64,000 nucleotides of DNA from Dryomyza anilis (GCA_951804985.1 OX638133.1:12110501-12174500), one strand, 5' to 3'; shown: positions 47,295 through 59,350, counted from the stretch's first letter. Notes: a model not told the origin generated them from the letters alone. Made by a program: numbers and translations.

Positions 47295-48716
47295 ATAAAA
47301 AAAAATATTTAAAAAAATACAGAGAAATAAAGAAATAAAAAAATAAAGAAGTAAAGAAATAAAGAAGTAAAGAAATAAAAAAATAAAGAAATAAAGAAAT
47401 AAAGAAATAAAGAAATAAAGAAATAAATAAATAAAGAAATAAAGAAATAAAGAAATAAAGAAATAAAGAAATAAAGAAATAAAGAAATAAAGAAATAAAG
47501 AAATAAAGAAATAAAGAAATAAAGAAATAAAGAAATAAAGAAATAAAGAAATAAAGAAATAAAGAAATAAAGAAATAAAGAAATAAAGAAATTAAGAAAT
47601 AAAGAAATAAAGAAATAAAGAAATAAAGAAATTAAGAAACTAAGAAATTAAGAAATAACGAAATTAAGCAATTAAGAAATAAGGAAATAAAGGAATAAAG
47701 AAGTAAAGAAATAAAGAAATAAAGAAATAAAGAAATAAAGAAATAAAGAAATAAATTAATAAAAAAATAAAGAAATAAAGAAATAAAGAAATAAAGAAAT
47801 AAAGAAATAAAGAAATAAATTAATAAATTAATAAAGAAATAAAGAAATAAAGAAATAAAGAAATAAAGAAATAAAGAAATAAAGAAATAAATTAATAAAT
47901 TAATAAATTAATAAAGAAATAAAGAAATAAAGAAATAAAGAAATAAAGAAATAAAGAAATAAAGAAATAAAGAAATAAAGAAATAAAGAAATAAATTAAT
48001 AAAAAAATAAAGAAATAAAGAAATAAAGAAATAAAGAAATAAATTAATAAATTAATAAATTAATAAATTAATAAAGAAATAAAGAAATAAAGAAATAAAG
48101 AAATAAAGAAATGAAGAAATAAGAAATAAAGAAATAAAGAAATAAAGAAATAAAGAAATAAAGAAATAAAGAAATAAAGAAATAAAGAAATAAAGAAATA
48201 AAGAAATAAAGAAATAAAGAAATAAAGAAATAAAGAAATAAAGAAATAAAGAAATAAAGAAATAAAGAAATAAAGAAATAAAGAAATAAAGAAATAAAGA
48301 AATAAAGAAATAAAGAAATAAAGAAATAAAGAAATAAAGAAATAAAGAAATAAAGAAATAAAGAAATAAAGAAATAAAGAAATAAAGAAATAAAGAAATA
48401 AAGAAATAAAGAAATAAAGAAATAAAGAAATAAAGAAATAAAGAAATAAAGAAATTAATTAATAAATAAATGAATAAATAACTAAATAAATAAATAAATA
48501 AAGAAATAAATAAAGAAATAAAGAAGTAAAGAAATAAATAAATAAAGAAAGAAAGAAATAAAGAAATAAGGAAATAAAGAAGTAAAGAAACAAAGAAGTA
48601 AAGAAATAAAGAAATTAAGAAAAAAATAAATAAAGAAATAAAGAAATAAAAATTAAAGAAATAATGAAATTAAGAAATAAAAAAATAAAGAAATATAGAA
48701 AAAAAGAAGTTTGAAT
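47295..48716. repeat. 8-bp microsatellite (AAAGAAAT)n with AAATTAAT blocks
   Basis: About 1.4 kb of AAAGAAAT units, very regular between 48130 and 48450. Short runs of a second 8-mer AAATTAAT occur at about 47755, 47820, 47890-47915, 47995 and 48040-48070. Since both units are 8 bp, phase is preserved across the switches. Confidence 0.95.
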
Positions 48717-49080
48717 AACCTCACCACACTAAAACACACCACAAATCTCACCGCAATACTCACCGCAATACTCACCGCTTCAGCCATCACTATACAGTGT
48801 GATAAGAATTGGTGTGGTTAGTTGTAGTGTGTTGAGTTTTAATGTGGTGATGACTTTTTAATGAGGTAAATATTTGTGATGCGTTTAGTGTGGTGAGTTT
48901 TAGTGTGGTGAGCTTGTATTGTGAACAGTATTAGGTTGGTGAGTTATAGTATGGTAAGTATTGGTGTGGTGAGTTGTAGTGTGTTGAGTTTTATAGCGGT
49001 TAATTTTAGTGTGGTTCATTTTTGTCTGGTGAGTTTAAGTATGGTCAGTTTAAGTGTGGTGATTTTCTTGTGGTAAGAAG
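48717..49080. repeat. GTGGTGAGTTTTAGT minisatellite, small array
   Basis: It opens with the inverse orientation (CTCACCACACTAAAACACAC) to about 48790 and then runs as GTGTGGTTAGTTGTAGTGTG and relatives. The switch of orientation near 48790 is notable. The unit matches the minisatellite of the Helitron-like element. Confidence 0.75.
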
Positions 49081-49740
49081 AAGAAAAGGAGGAAAAGGAC
49101 AATAAGGAAATGGAAAAATATTAAAATACCGAAATCATATTTTAAATAGTATTTGTTTCTTTTAAATATTTTTCTCATAATATTTTAGTAGACATTTTTT
49201 TTTTTATATATTACATTTTTTTATTATATTTCATTTTTATTAATTTATATATAAAATAAAAAAACAAATTTATAATAATAGTAATAACAATAACATAATA
49301 AAGAAAATGTTCTCAAGAAAATAATATTTTTTTTGTTAAAGTACATTTTTAATTACAAAATTTTCCGCGCTAAAAACGCCAAAAGTTAATTAGTCTTCTG
49401 TCAGACACAGCACCATTTTTACAAAAGACTGCCTTGCAGTTTGCAGCCAGTGAGTTCAAAAATACAAAATTTGATTCTTTGTTCATTTTTAAATAGCGCG
49501 TTTGCAATTTGGGGTTGAATAAACACGATCCAAGTTAAAATTAAAATAAAATAATATAGGTCAGTGCTTTACAAAAAAGTTATAAAGCTAGAAAAATAAA
49601 TAGTTTAAAATATAAAAAAAAAAATATCTTTACTCAAAATAAATAAAAATGTGTCAATATATGTAGATTTATTTAATCTTATTGTAGATTTAATTAATTT
49701 TAAAAATACATTTCCATAGTTAAATGAGCCAATTTCGTTA
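49081..49740. other. AT-rich DNA, no feature seen
   Basis: No gene or defined repeat found. Confidence 0.35.
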
Positions 49741-50960
49741 TCATTATTGGCTTTCACAGTATGTCGCTCATACGTCGTGTGGTGCCAAGTGTCAGTTGTC
49801 AAACAGCGTCTCCTTGGCAGTTATTAAAATAGAATTAAAATAGCAATGTTTGAACTTTAGCAAAGTGTAAATTTAATTTAACACATATTAAAAAGACTAA
49901 TTTTAAAACGCAACATGTTAAGCATACGACATGTTGTGACAAATTGGCGTCAGCAGACGTGTGGAATTTTAATAATTAAAAAGTATAAAATACAAAGACA
50001 TACTACTGATTTAGATGAGTTTTTGTGTGTGTTTTTTTTTAAATTAATTTTGTTTTTTTTAAATTAAATATATGTTAGTTAAATACATTTTATAAATATA
50101 GAAGCAAGTATTTAAATTTTAATTTTTGTGGAATTGTTTAAAAACTATAAAAGACGTGGGCAGAAATTTTGTTTTTTTTAAATGAAAGTTTGCTTTATTT
50201 GCTTTTAAATAGCAATATTTTATTTTAAGGTTTATGCCAAAATTCGGACGAAAAAGAATGTTAAAAAGTTACTTTAAAATTTCATTCTTTGAATTTTTTC
50301 ACATTTTAACAAAATGTTAATGCAAAACTAAATAAGCCATTAACAGCTTAAAATAACATGTTAAAATATAAAATTCGTATTTGAATAATTTGAGTTATTT
50401 TATCTAAAAATAAAAGATTTTAAATTTTATAAATGTTACTCATACGTCAAGTCGACTTGTTAAGCGAGCTTAAAGTAAGTTAAATGTTCTATTTAAATTT
50501 AATAACACAATCGTTGGAAAAAAAAACTATATAAATATGAAATATATATAGAAGAATTGTAATTTTATAAAAATTAAAAAAAAAAAAATAATTAAAACGT
50601 GAACTTTTTTTTTAGATCTATTTCGTAAAATTACTAAAAATTACTAAAAAAAAATATTTTTTGTATTTTAAAATAAGACACTGCTATAATTGCTTTTTCA
50701 CCACATCATTTAATCCAAAATTCTACGCAAGAATTTAGTTTAAAAAAAGTTAAAAAGTTGACTTAAAAATTAAAATTTTTTAAATCTTGAAAAACTAAAT
50801 ATGCCATTAAAAGCTTAAAAATGTGTACTTGAATACAAAAATAATATTATATTAATTTGCGTAAATTTAAAAATTTATAAAAAATAATTAATAAAATAAA
50901 TGTTACTCATACGTTAAGTATCGCAGGGTTCTCAAATACTTTCTTAACAAAAATTAGTAA
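49740..50960 (-). repeat. Inverted, diverged relatives of the 170-bp monomers
   Basis: The minus-strand core ACGTATGAG occurs near 49770, 50440 and 50910; the last two are followed by TAACATTTAT. Blocks such as AAGCCATTAACAGCTTAAAA resemble the reverse complement of the inter-core segment of the 36.2-38.2 kb array. Confidence 0.5.
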
Positions 50961-51780
50961 ACATCAATGAAAAATATATAAAAGAATTCGAAGTAAAAAA
51001 TTTTAAACATTTCCGAACTAAAAACAAAACCCATAATACGTTCTATAAATATTGTGCCAATTTTGAGTTCTACTTTGTAAAAAGAGCTATTATAAAAATA
51101 TAAAAATTCCAACAATATGCTTTTGTTGCTATTGTTCGTGTGTATTTTGTATGCATTTTACTTATGTCAAGCTGTGTGTGCCAGTTGCTGGAATTATTTG
51201 CACAACAACTGTGCGAAATCATTAACAATGTATGTGAAAGTGATCGTATTTGTGTGCGATGTAGACAAACAAATGCAATTCTAATTTCTACTCAATTTGC
51301 AGTGCTGCTCATGGCGATTATAAATGCATAGACAACAGCAAACAGCAATATATAGAATGATAGAGTGACAGTCAGGAAGGCAGGGAGGCAGGCATGTCGA
51401 AAGACAGACATCGCGATGCTTGTGCGCGCACATGTCTTGGTTGTCATTAACAAATTGCAAACAGTAGCAACAGCAGCAGTTGCAGCATTCACAAACAGCA
51501 ATGGCAACAACAGCAACATCAGCATCAGAAGTTGTAAAAATAATTGCGGTTAATATTTTACTCTGTGAATGACATTTATCCTTGAGCAGTGAGTGCAGCG
51601 CTCGTAAAATACAAAATGACAAAAATAGCAACTGAAATTTGAAATTTATGTGTGTGTGGATTAAAACCAAAAGTTGCAGAAAAAAGTATAAATAAGTACA
51701 TTTTTAGAAAAATTAAACAAAATTACAAACAAATTTAAATTTACTAATATGTTAAAATTTTCATAATAAATATTTAATTC
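50961..51780. other. Intergenic DNA with a balanced-composition island
   Basis: Around 51130-51640 the composition is balanced with CAACAGCAGCAGTTGCAGCA. Short frames occur on both strands but none has splice or start context that I would trust. Confidence 0.3.
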
Positions 51781-51789
51781 TAAAATTTG

Positions 51790-54445
51790 TACTGTGTTCA
51801 GTTTATCAGTTAAGTTATAGTGTGGTGTAATGTGCTGAGAATTTGAGTGGTGACTTTTAGTGTCGTAATTTTGTAATGTGATCAAATTAATTGTGAGAAG
51901 TATTGGTGTGGTGAGTTGTATGTGATATGTTTTACAGTTTTGGTGGGGTGAATTTTAGTGTGGTGATTAAGTTATGTTGTGATGTATTGTGCAGAGATTT
52001 TGAGTGGTTAGCTTTGTTGTCATAATTTTGTATTTTGTATTTTGGTAAGTTTTACTGTTGTGAGTTTTAGTAAGGTGAGTACTGGTGATGTGAATTTAAG
52101 TTTGGTGAAGTTATAGTGTGGTGTATTATGCTGAGATTTTGAGTGGTGAGTTTTGGTTGTCGAAATTTGGTATTTGTGATTAAATTAATTGTGAGAAGTA
52201 TTTGTGTGAAGAGCTGCACGTATTTTGGTGATTTTACTGTTGTGAGAATTAGTAAGGGGAGTTTTGGTGAGGTGAATTTAAGTGTGGTGAGTAAGTTATA
52301 GTGTGGTGTATTGTGCAGAGATTTTGAGTGGTGAGTTTTGGTGTCATAATTTTGTATTGTGATCAAATTAGTTGTGAGAAGTATTGGTGTGGTGTGTTGC
52401 ATGTGATATGTTTTACAGTTTTGATGGGGTGAATTTTAGTGTGGTGAGTTAGTTATAGTGTGGTGCATTGTGCTGAGATTTTGAGTGGTGAGTTTTGTTG
52501 TCATAATTTTGTATTTTGTTAAGTTTTACTGTTGTGAGTTTTAGTAAGGTGAGTTCTGGTTATGTGAATTTAAGTTTGCTGAAGTTATAGTGTGGTGTAT
52601 TATGCTGATATTTTGTGTGGTGAGTTTTGGTTGTCGAAATTTGGTATTTGTGAACAAATTAATTGTGAGAAGTATTGGTGTGAAGAGCTGTACGTATTTT
52701 GGTGATTTTACTGTTGTGAGATTTAGTGAGGGGAGTTTTGGTGAGGTGAATTTAAGTGTGGTGACTAAGTTATAGTGCGGTGTATTGTGTTGAGATTTTG
52801 AGTGGTGATTTTTGGTGTCGTAAATTTGTATTTTAATCGAATATTTTGTGAGAAGTATTGGGTGTTGTGAGTTGTATGTCATATATTTTACTGTTGTGAG
52901 TTTTAGTGAGAGTAGTTTTGGTGAGGTGAATTTTAGTGTGGTGATTAAGTTATAGTGTGGTGAGTTTGGTGTCATAATTTGTATTTTTGGTAACTTTTAC
53001 TGTTGTGAGTTTTAGTAAGGTGAGTCCTGGTGAAGTGAATTTAAGTATGGTGAGTAAGTTATAGTGTGATGTATTATAGTGCTATGATTTTGGGTTGTGA
53101 GTTTGTATTGTGATCACATTTATTGTGAGAAGTATTGGTGTGGTGACTTTCATTTTGGTAAATTTTACTGCCGTAAATTTTAGTGAGGTTAGTTTTAGGA
53201 AGGTGAGTTTTAGTGAGGCGAGTTTTAGTGTGGTGAGTTAAGGTGTGGTGAGTTAAAGTGTGGTGAATTTTAAGTGTATTGAGTTTTCTGTGTAGTAAGT
53301 TAATGTGGTGAGTTTTAATATGGTGAATTTTGTTGTGGTAGGGGTATATTTTGAGTTTTTGAGTGTTTTTGTGATGTCTTTCTGTGTGTTGAATTTTGTT
53401 GTGAGTGAATTTTGGAGATTTTGGAGTGGTTAATTTTTTGCGGTGAGGTGAGTTTGGGTAAGGTTAGTTTTTGTATGGTGAGTTTTGGTATGTGAGGTAT
53501 AAGTGTTTTGGGTAAGGTTAGTTTTGGTATGGTGAGTTTTGGTATGTGAGGTATTAGTTTTTTTGGTAAGTGATACTGTGAAAAGTTTTCTGATGGCGAT
53601 TTTTAGTGTTATTAGTCTGCATTGATTTGATGTGTTGAGTTTTATAGTGGTGAAAGCTTTGTGTTGGTGGGTTTTTAATAATAATGGCGTATTTTATTAA
53701 TTCTGTTGTTGAATATTTAAGATTATTCAGTTTTGTAGTTTGATTAGTGAATGTTGTTGTGAAGAATTGTGGTATTGGTAAGTTTTAGTGTTGTTATGGT
53801 GAATTTTGATGAAGTGAGTTTTTTGTGGTTAGTTTTGCTGTGGCGAGTGTGGTGGATTAGTAATTTTAAAGTGATGATTTTTCATTCTTCTAATAAGTTA
53901 TAATGTTTCAAGTATTTTGTGTGCTGATATTTTGAATTGTCAATTTTATTGATATGGTAAGCTGCGATGTGGTATGTTATCGTAAATTTTGGTGTGGTGA
54001 ATTTCGCTATGATGAATATGGTTCGAGGAAATAGTGGTGAGTTTTGTTAAGGTGAGTGTTTATTATAAAAAGCGTTCATTAAGCTGATTTTGCAGTAGTT
54101 AATTTTTTGTCGAATTTAATTAAGGTGAGTTTTTATTGTGTGGTGTACTCATTAGGGTTATCTATAATGGTTTTATATTGTTTAATTATGTTCTGGTAAA
54201 TTTTATTCAAATGTGTGGAGTTGTGTGGTGAGTGTGGTGTGGTGAAATTTGGTATTGTAAATTTATTTGGTCTGAGTGTTAGCATCGATGTGGAATATAA
54301 TTTTTTCATGACAGTTTGTGTGAAGAGTTTTGTATTGATTAATTGTTGTATAGAACATTTATTGTGGTGAATTTTGATTTTATGAGTTGTAGTATGGTGA
54401 GTATCGGTGTGGTGTGTTTTGATGTGGTGAGTTTGGTGAATAAAG
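51790..54445. repeat. GTGGTGAGTTTTAGT minisatellite with ~480-bp higher-order repeat
   Basis: The landmark GAGATTTTGAGTGGT and variants occurs at 51837, 51994, 52133, 52318, 52475, 52607 and 52792. Spacings 157, 139, 185, 157, 132 and 185 repeat every third step, so the higher-order period is 474-481 bp. After about 53100 the array continues as irregular single units to about 54445. Confidence 0.88.
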
Positions 54446-55880
54446 TGTGTATAGATTTGCAGAAAAGGCGTTCAAAATGTGGATATTATTGAAAATTATT
54501 TAAATTTGTACTTTCTATTTAATTTTATTTGCGCTGTAGTGAGTTTGATGTAAATATTGAGATATTTTTTTTGTGCGGCAATTTAAAGATTTTTTTTCAG
54601 TTATTTTATGTTTCATTAAATTAATTAGAGTTAATTAAGAAAATTGCCTTCTCTTATTTAAAATTCAAATTGGTATTCATACTGTCAGCAAATATTCTCC
54701 AAACAAAAAAAAATATATATTTTCTTAAAAATAAAAATGTCCTGAGTTTAATGTGATACTTGTGGTAATGCACACATATAAAATTGGTTGTTTAGTGCAA
54801 ATGCAAAAAGACCATAAATAAGTTTCCTAAGTAATTTTTAGCCCCCCTTCTTTCAACTTTTACTTTTCTTCATCAACACAAAATAAAACACCTCCCACAT
54901 CTAAAATCGATGGATTACTATTTGTCGTCTTTTATTTTATTTTTTTTTATTTTTATATATTTTTATTCTACTGCGATTTAAAATCCATTTTATGCTTCAT
55001 TTTTACTTTTGTGTGGCATTTTATGACAACTCATAAACAGACAGAAAGACGGACAAACAGCTGGAAAGACAGACATTTCGAGAAACAGACGAGCGATGTA
55101 TTAAAAGTTCTCAAAGAATGTCGCGCATTCGGAGAATATTTGTGCGTTGTTGTCCTTCAGCAAATTAAATGTACCATGATGTGGATGTTGATGATGTGGA
55201 TGAAAATGCGTATAAAGATGCGTTGTTGATGCGTATTAGTTATTGAAATCTTGCAATGCATAACGCGATACATTTTATAAGATGAAGCATCTTTGTTTGA
55301 TTGAATAGCATTTTGAGTGGACATCAAAATGGTTTTGTTTGTTATGACCATGAATATTAGTTGAAATTTCCAGTGTCAAATTTATGTTGTTTGTGGTTTT
55401 TTCTAAAGGTTATTTTCATTTTTTTTTTATAGATTTGAGGGTTACCAAACAAAGTGTGCACACAACATGTTGTCTGTTAAATCAACTGGAAGTGAAAGAT
55501 TGTATTTCAAATGTGTGTGTGTGGCGTATTAAAAATTGTATTTTATAAAGTTCATATATTAGAAAAGAGTCAAAGTTTTAAAAATGATGGTAATAAATAA
55601 GTAATTATCTTTGTATGTAGAAAATTTATTACAAAATATGTTGTCATTTATAAAATAAATGGATAATAAAAGTTTCAAACTAAATAAATAATAAAAAAAT
55701 TCATTCAATCTCAGTAAGCACTACCGCTATGATAAGTTTTGTCAATCGGATTTGGGAAATATATTGTAAAGAATATTAAATTTGATTGTTTACGGAATTC
55801 GTTTAACATTTTAGACAACCGTTTGCTTCATATACGTTTTTCTCAAAATGCTATTTTTCATTACCTCAGATATTTAATTT
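54446..55880. other. AT-rich intergenic DNA, no feature seen
   Basis: Poly-A/T runs and a few balanced stretches (55020-55250) without a reliable frame. Confidence 0.35.
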
Positions 55881-55894
55881 ATTTTACTTGTAAT

Positions 55895-56735
55895 TGAAGT
55901 AAGGCTTTGTTTTTGTTTTTATTTTTATTATTTTGTTTTGTCTTTTGATTTTATGTTGGTATGGTTTTTGCATTTGTTTTCTATGGTTTCGTTGTGGTGT
56001 CGGGTTTGATGTTGTTGTTCTATTTTTATTTTGATTTTAGTTTTAATATTTTTACTGGGAGATTTCTTTTTGAAAATATTTTTTGTTTTTGTATTTTGTA
56101 TTTTTTGTTTTTGTTTTTTTTTTTGTTTTGATATTTTTTTATTTACGATTTTTTTTCTGGGTGTGCTTTTGTCTTTTTTATTTTGTGTGTTTGTGCTTTT
56201 CTTGTGATTTTGGGTTTTTGTGTTTGTGTTTGTTTTTGTTTGTTTTTGTTTTGATTTTGTGTTTTTGCTTTTATATCTGGAATTGTGTCATTTCCTACGT
56301 TTTTGCATTTACGTTTGCATTATGTTTATGTATTTTCTTTGTCTTTGTCTTTTTTTTTATTTTTGCTTTTTTACTTTTTTTATATTTTATGTGATGTTTA
56401 TATTTTATGGTTTTATTATAATTTTGGGTTTTTGAATGTCATTTTTTTTTGATATTGTGTATTTGCTTTTATATTTAGTATTGTGTTTTGACTTTGTTTA
56501 CGGTTGCATATTATTTTTCTTCTATTAAATTTGATATTTTTCATTTTTTTTTTTGATTTTGTTTATGCTTTTTTAATTTTTCTTTGAATCTTGTTTTTTG
56601 TTTTTTTTTTTGTTATATTTTGTGTTTTGTTTTTTATATTGTGTTTTTGATATTTTTTGTATTTTTCTTTCGAATTTGTTTTGCTTTTTTTTTTGTATTT
56701 TATTTTTATGTTTCATGTTCGTATTTGTTGTATGT
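55895..56735. repeat. T/G-rich simple-sequence tract, third copy
   Basis: TTTTTG/GCTTTT text of the same kind as 39460-41055 and 44290-45945, again producing artefactual F/L/C/V frames on +. Confidence 0.8.
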
Positions 56736-56802
56736 ACAAAGTTATATCATTTTGAAATTTTAGTTAAGATATTGACATTTTTTTGAGTATCTATGAAAAT
56801 AG

Positions 56803-56875
56803 TCAGCCTAGCAGTCTAGAGGTGTATTTTGTGAACTTGCATTCCAAAAGCCTCGTATTTGAATCCCATTTGGTA
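56803..56875 (+). mobile_element. tRNA-like SINE head, diverged
   Basis: AGCCTAGCAGTCTAGAGGTG (A-box-like) and GTATTTGAATCCCATT (B-box-like) are spaced as in a tRNA. The family body is absent. Confidence 0.4.
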
Positions 56876-56924
56876 ATATTAACTACAATATGTAGGGAAT
56901 AGATATTTCACAGTATAGTGAATA

Positions 56925-57143
56925 CACCCAAAAAAAAAATTCCCTCAAATCCCTTTAAATTGTTCAATAGGACAATTATTAATTTAATAGTATACAAAAA
57001 ATAAATCTTTTCATATAAACTCTATGGCAATGTCATGCTATTTTCTAGTATTTAATAGTATTTTACGATTAAAATAATAATTTATCCTATTGCCTATTTT
57101 TAATAGTAAAAAACTATTATTTATATAGTATTTTTTCTGGGTG
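56925..57143. mobile_element. 219-bp TA-flanked MITE
   Basis: CACCCAAAAAAAAAATTCCC at left pairs with TTTTTTCTGGGTG at right, and TA flanks both ends (56923-56924, 57144-57145). The interior is AT-rich with TTTAATAGTA motifs. Confidence 0.75.
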
Positions 57144-57667
57144 TATAAACTGTTTGAATACTGTAAAACTTAGTAGTTATTATATTAAAGGTTTTTTTTT
57201 AGTATACCATTAAATCAATATTCTATTAATATACTATTAAATAAATATTAAATATTTTAATAAAGTAATATTAAATATGCTATTAAATTAATATTAAATA
57301 TACTATTTAATCAATGGTAAATGTACTATTAAATAAAAAATAAATTAATATTAATATTATATATATTATTAAATTAATATTAAATATATTATTTTATATA
57401 CTTTTAAATTGATATTAAATATATTCTATAGTTAATATTAAATATAATATTAAATTAATATGAAATATACTATCACATTAATATTAAATATACTATCAAA
57501 ATAATATTAATATATTCTATTAAATTAATAATAAATATATTATTAAATATACTATTAAATTAATATTAAATATACTTTTAAATATAATATTAAATTAATA
57601 TGAGATATACCATCACATTTATATTAAAAATGCTATTACATTAATTTTAAATATACTGTTACATTAA

Positions 57668-58503
57668 TCTATATATATAAAACTCTTGGTCCGTCTGTCT
57701 GTCGGTCTGTCTGTCGGTCTGTCTGTCTGTTTGTTCCAGCATCATGTCTAAACCGCTGAACCGATTTAACTGACATTTTGCATCAGGATACTATGGAGTC
57801 CAAAGGGTGTCATAGGCTATATATGGGCGGGATTGTACAAAGGGGAGTGGCACCTCCCATACAACCTAAACTTTCAAAACGACATAACTCGGCACATACA
57901 CAAGCAAAGAAGATGAAACAAAAAATTCAAATACAAAAAAAAATATACAAAAGCAACCACACCACATTAAAACTCACCACACTAAAATTCACCACACTAA
58001 AGTTCACCACACTAAAACTCACCACACTAAAACTCACCACACTAAAACTCACCACACTAAAACTTACCACACTAAAACTCACCACACCAAAATTCACCTC
58101 ACCTAAACTCACCACACTGAAACTTACCACATTAAAACTCACCACACTAAAATTTCTACTGTGAAAAACCCTACGGGGAAGAATTCTACGGGAAGATTTC
58201 TTCCGGGAGGAATTCTACCCTGATGAGTTCTACGGGAAGATTTCTACCGGGAACAATTCTACGGGAAAGCGTTCTATGGGGAAGAATTTTACGGGGCAGT
58301 TTGAGAAAAAATTGTCTTTGAGAAAAGTTGTTTTGGCGGAGAATTATTATTTGGCTACTACATTTATAAAACCAATAAAAAAACTTTCACAGCCAAGCAC
58401 GGACCCCTGATATAAATAACACAAATATTTTTTATATTATTAAAATCGCTCCATATCTTTTAATTCACAAAATCTTGGCACGAGTCGTGCACGGGTCCAG
58501 CTA
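57668..58503 (+). mobile_element. Helitron-like non-autonomous element with internal minisatellites
   Basis: It opens TCTATATATATAAAACTCTT followed by CTGTCTGTCGG runs, and closes with a hairpin GCACGAGTCGTGC about 8 bases before CAGCTA, next to T. Insertion is between A and T of the AT satellite with no target duplication. These are Helitron hallmarks (TC start, 3' hairpin, CTR-type end, A^T target). Inside are 13 copies of a 15-bp unit ACCACACTAAAACTC (57957-58152) and a second run of AATTCTACGGGAAGA-like units (58160-58290). There is no Rep/helicase frame, so it needs an autonomous partner. Confidence 0.75.
57957..58152 (+). repeat. 15-bp minisatellite ACCACACTAAAACTC, 13 copies
   Basis: Units differ by one to three bases. 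The reverse complement GAGTTTTAGTGTGGT is the unit of the arrays at 24835, 48717 and 51790. Confidence 0.93.
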
Positions 58504-58589
58504 TATTAAATATACTGTTACATTAATATTAAATATACTATTAAATTATTATTAACTATACTTTTAAATTAATATTAAATTAATAATAA

Positions 58590-58842
58590 CGTCGTTGTAG
58601 AACAAACGTAACCAAATACATTTTTATAAAATACTTATTTTTCGAGTTTGTTGATTAATATTATAAAAAGTAGTTGATGCATTTTTAAAGTTGAAAAATC
58701 AACTAATAGATTTACATTTTCTTATGATGCGGTAAAATAATTGAGATCATCGATTAAAAATTAAGAGATTTATATAGATTTTTGTAAATGAATATTTGGC
58801 ATTTGAAAAATGTATTTGGTAACTTTTCGTTCTACAACGACG
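58590..58842. mobile_element. 253-bp MITE with ~36-bp terminal inverted repeats
   Basis: CGTCGTTGTAGAACAAACGT then AACCAAATACATTTTT at left is mirrored by AAAAATGTATTTGGTAAC then TTTTCGTTCTACAACGACG at right. ATAA follows the right end and precedes the left end, a possible 4-bp target duplication. Confidence 0.8.
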
Positions 58843-58954
58843 ATAAATATACTATTAAAATATTATTACATATACTATTAAATTAATATTAAATATTCTA
58901 TTAAATTAATGTTAAATAAACTATTAATTAATTAAAAAATATGCTATTATATTA

Positions 58955-59260
58955 GCCGCGGTAGCTCAGTGGTTGATGCGTTGGACTGCGAGTCGAAAGG
59001 TCCCCGGTTCAAGCCTGGACTGGGGCTAACAACATCTTTTCATAGAAACATTTTTCAATACCGCGCTACCTCTCGTCAGTAAATGGCAAACCTATGAGAG
59101 TAAAACCATTGCCTATGAAAAGCTCTCACCCGCCGTTCGGATTCGGCAATAAACTGTAGGTCCCACCACTTTGAGTACAAATATAACACGCACAGCTCAA
59201 AATGATGAGAGAGCTCGGCCGAAGTTTTATACAGGACTGTAGCGCCAAACTATTATTATT
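58955..59260 (+). mobile_element. Full-length tRNA-derived SINE
   Basis: Head GCCGCGGTAGCTCAGTGG, B box GGTTCAAGCC, body with CCGCCGTTCGGATTCGG and GAGAGCTCGGCCGAAG, tail TATTATTATT. It is inserted at the right side of the left AT-satellite block. Confidence 0.9.
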
Positions 59261-59264
59261 ATAT

Positions 59265-59350
59265 TATAACACATTATTTTTCAGTGTACTACAATAAAAG
59301 TAATTTGTATGCTTTCATTGCATAAACTCTATCGATTTCTTTCCATTAGT
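59265..59350 (+). repeat. Direct repeat shared with 62205-62290
   Basis: TTTTTCAGTGTACTACAATA continuing through AGTAATTTGTATGCTTTCAT and GCATAAACTCTATCGATTTC matches 62205-62290 with a few changes. Both copies directly follow AT-satellite or its SINE insertion. Confidence 0.85.

Larger units (their letters stand above)
57145..58953. repeat. 23-bp AT satellite (ATATACTATTAAATTAATATTAA), left block
   Basis: Degenerate units surround the Helitron-like element at 57668-58503 and a small inverted-repeat element at 58590-58842, and end at the SINE at 58955. The unit is defined by the cleaner block at 62040-62210. Confidence 0.8.

Noticed and set aside
47295..48716. CRISPR-like array
   Set aside because: There are no unique spacers between fixed repeats; it is a plain 8-bp tandem repeat in a eukaryotic genome.
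52067..52975. Minus-strand Thr/Leu/Ser repeat frames
   Set aside because: They are minisatellite DNA with no start context, splice sites or codon pattern.
57778..58164. 128-codon frame with TTLKLTTLKLTT repeats
   Set aside because: It is a translation of the 15-bp minisatellite inside the Helitron-like element; 15 is a multiple of 3, so it stays open.
58955..59030. Functional tRNA gene
   Set aside because: A and B boxes are present but the acceptor stem does not close and the sequence continues into the SINE body.
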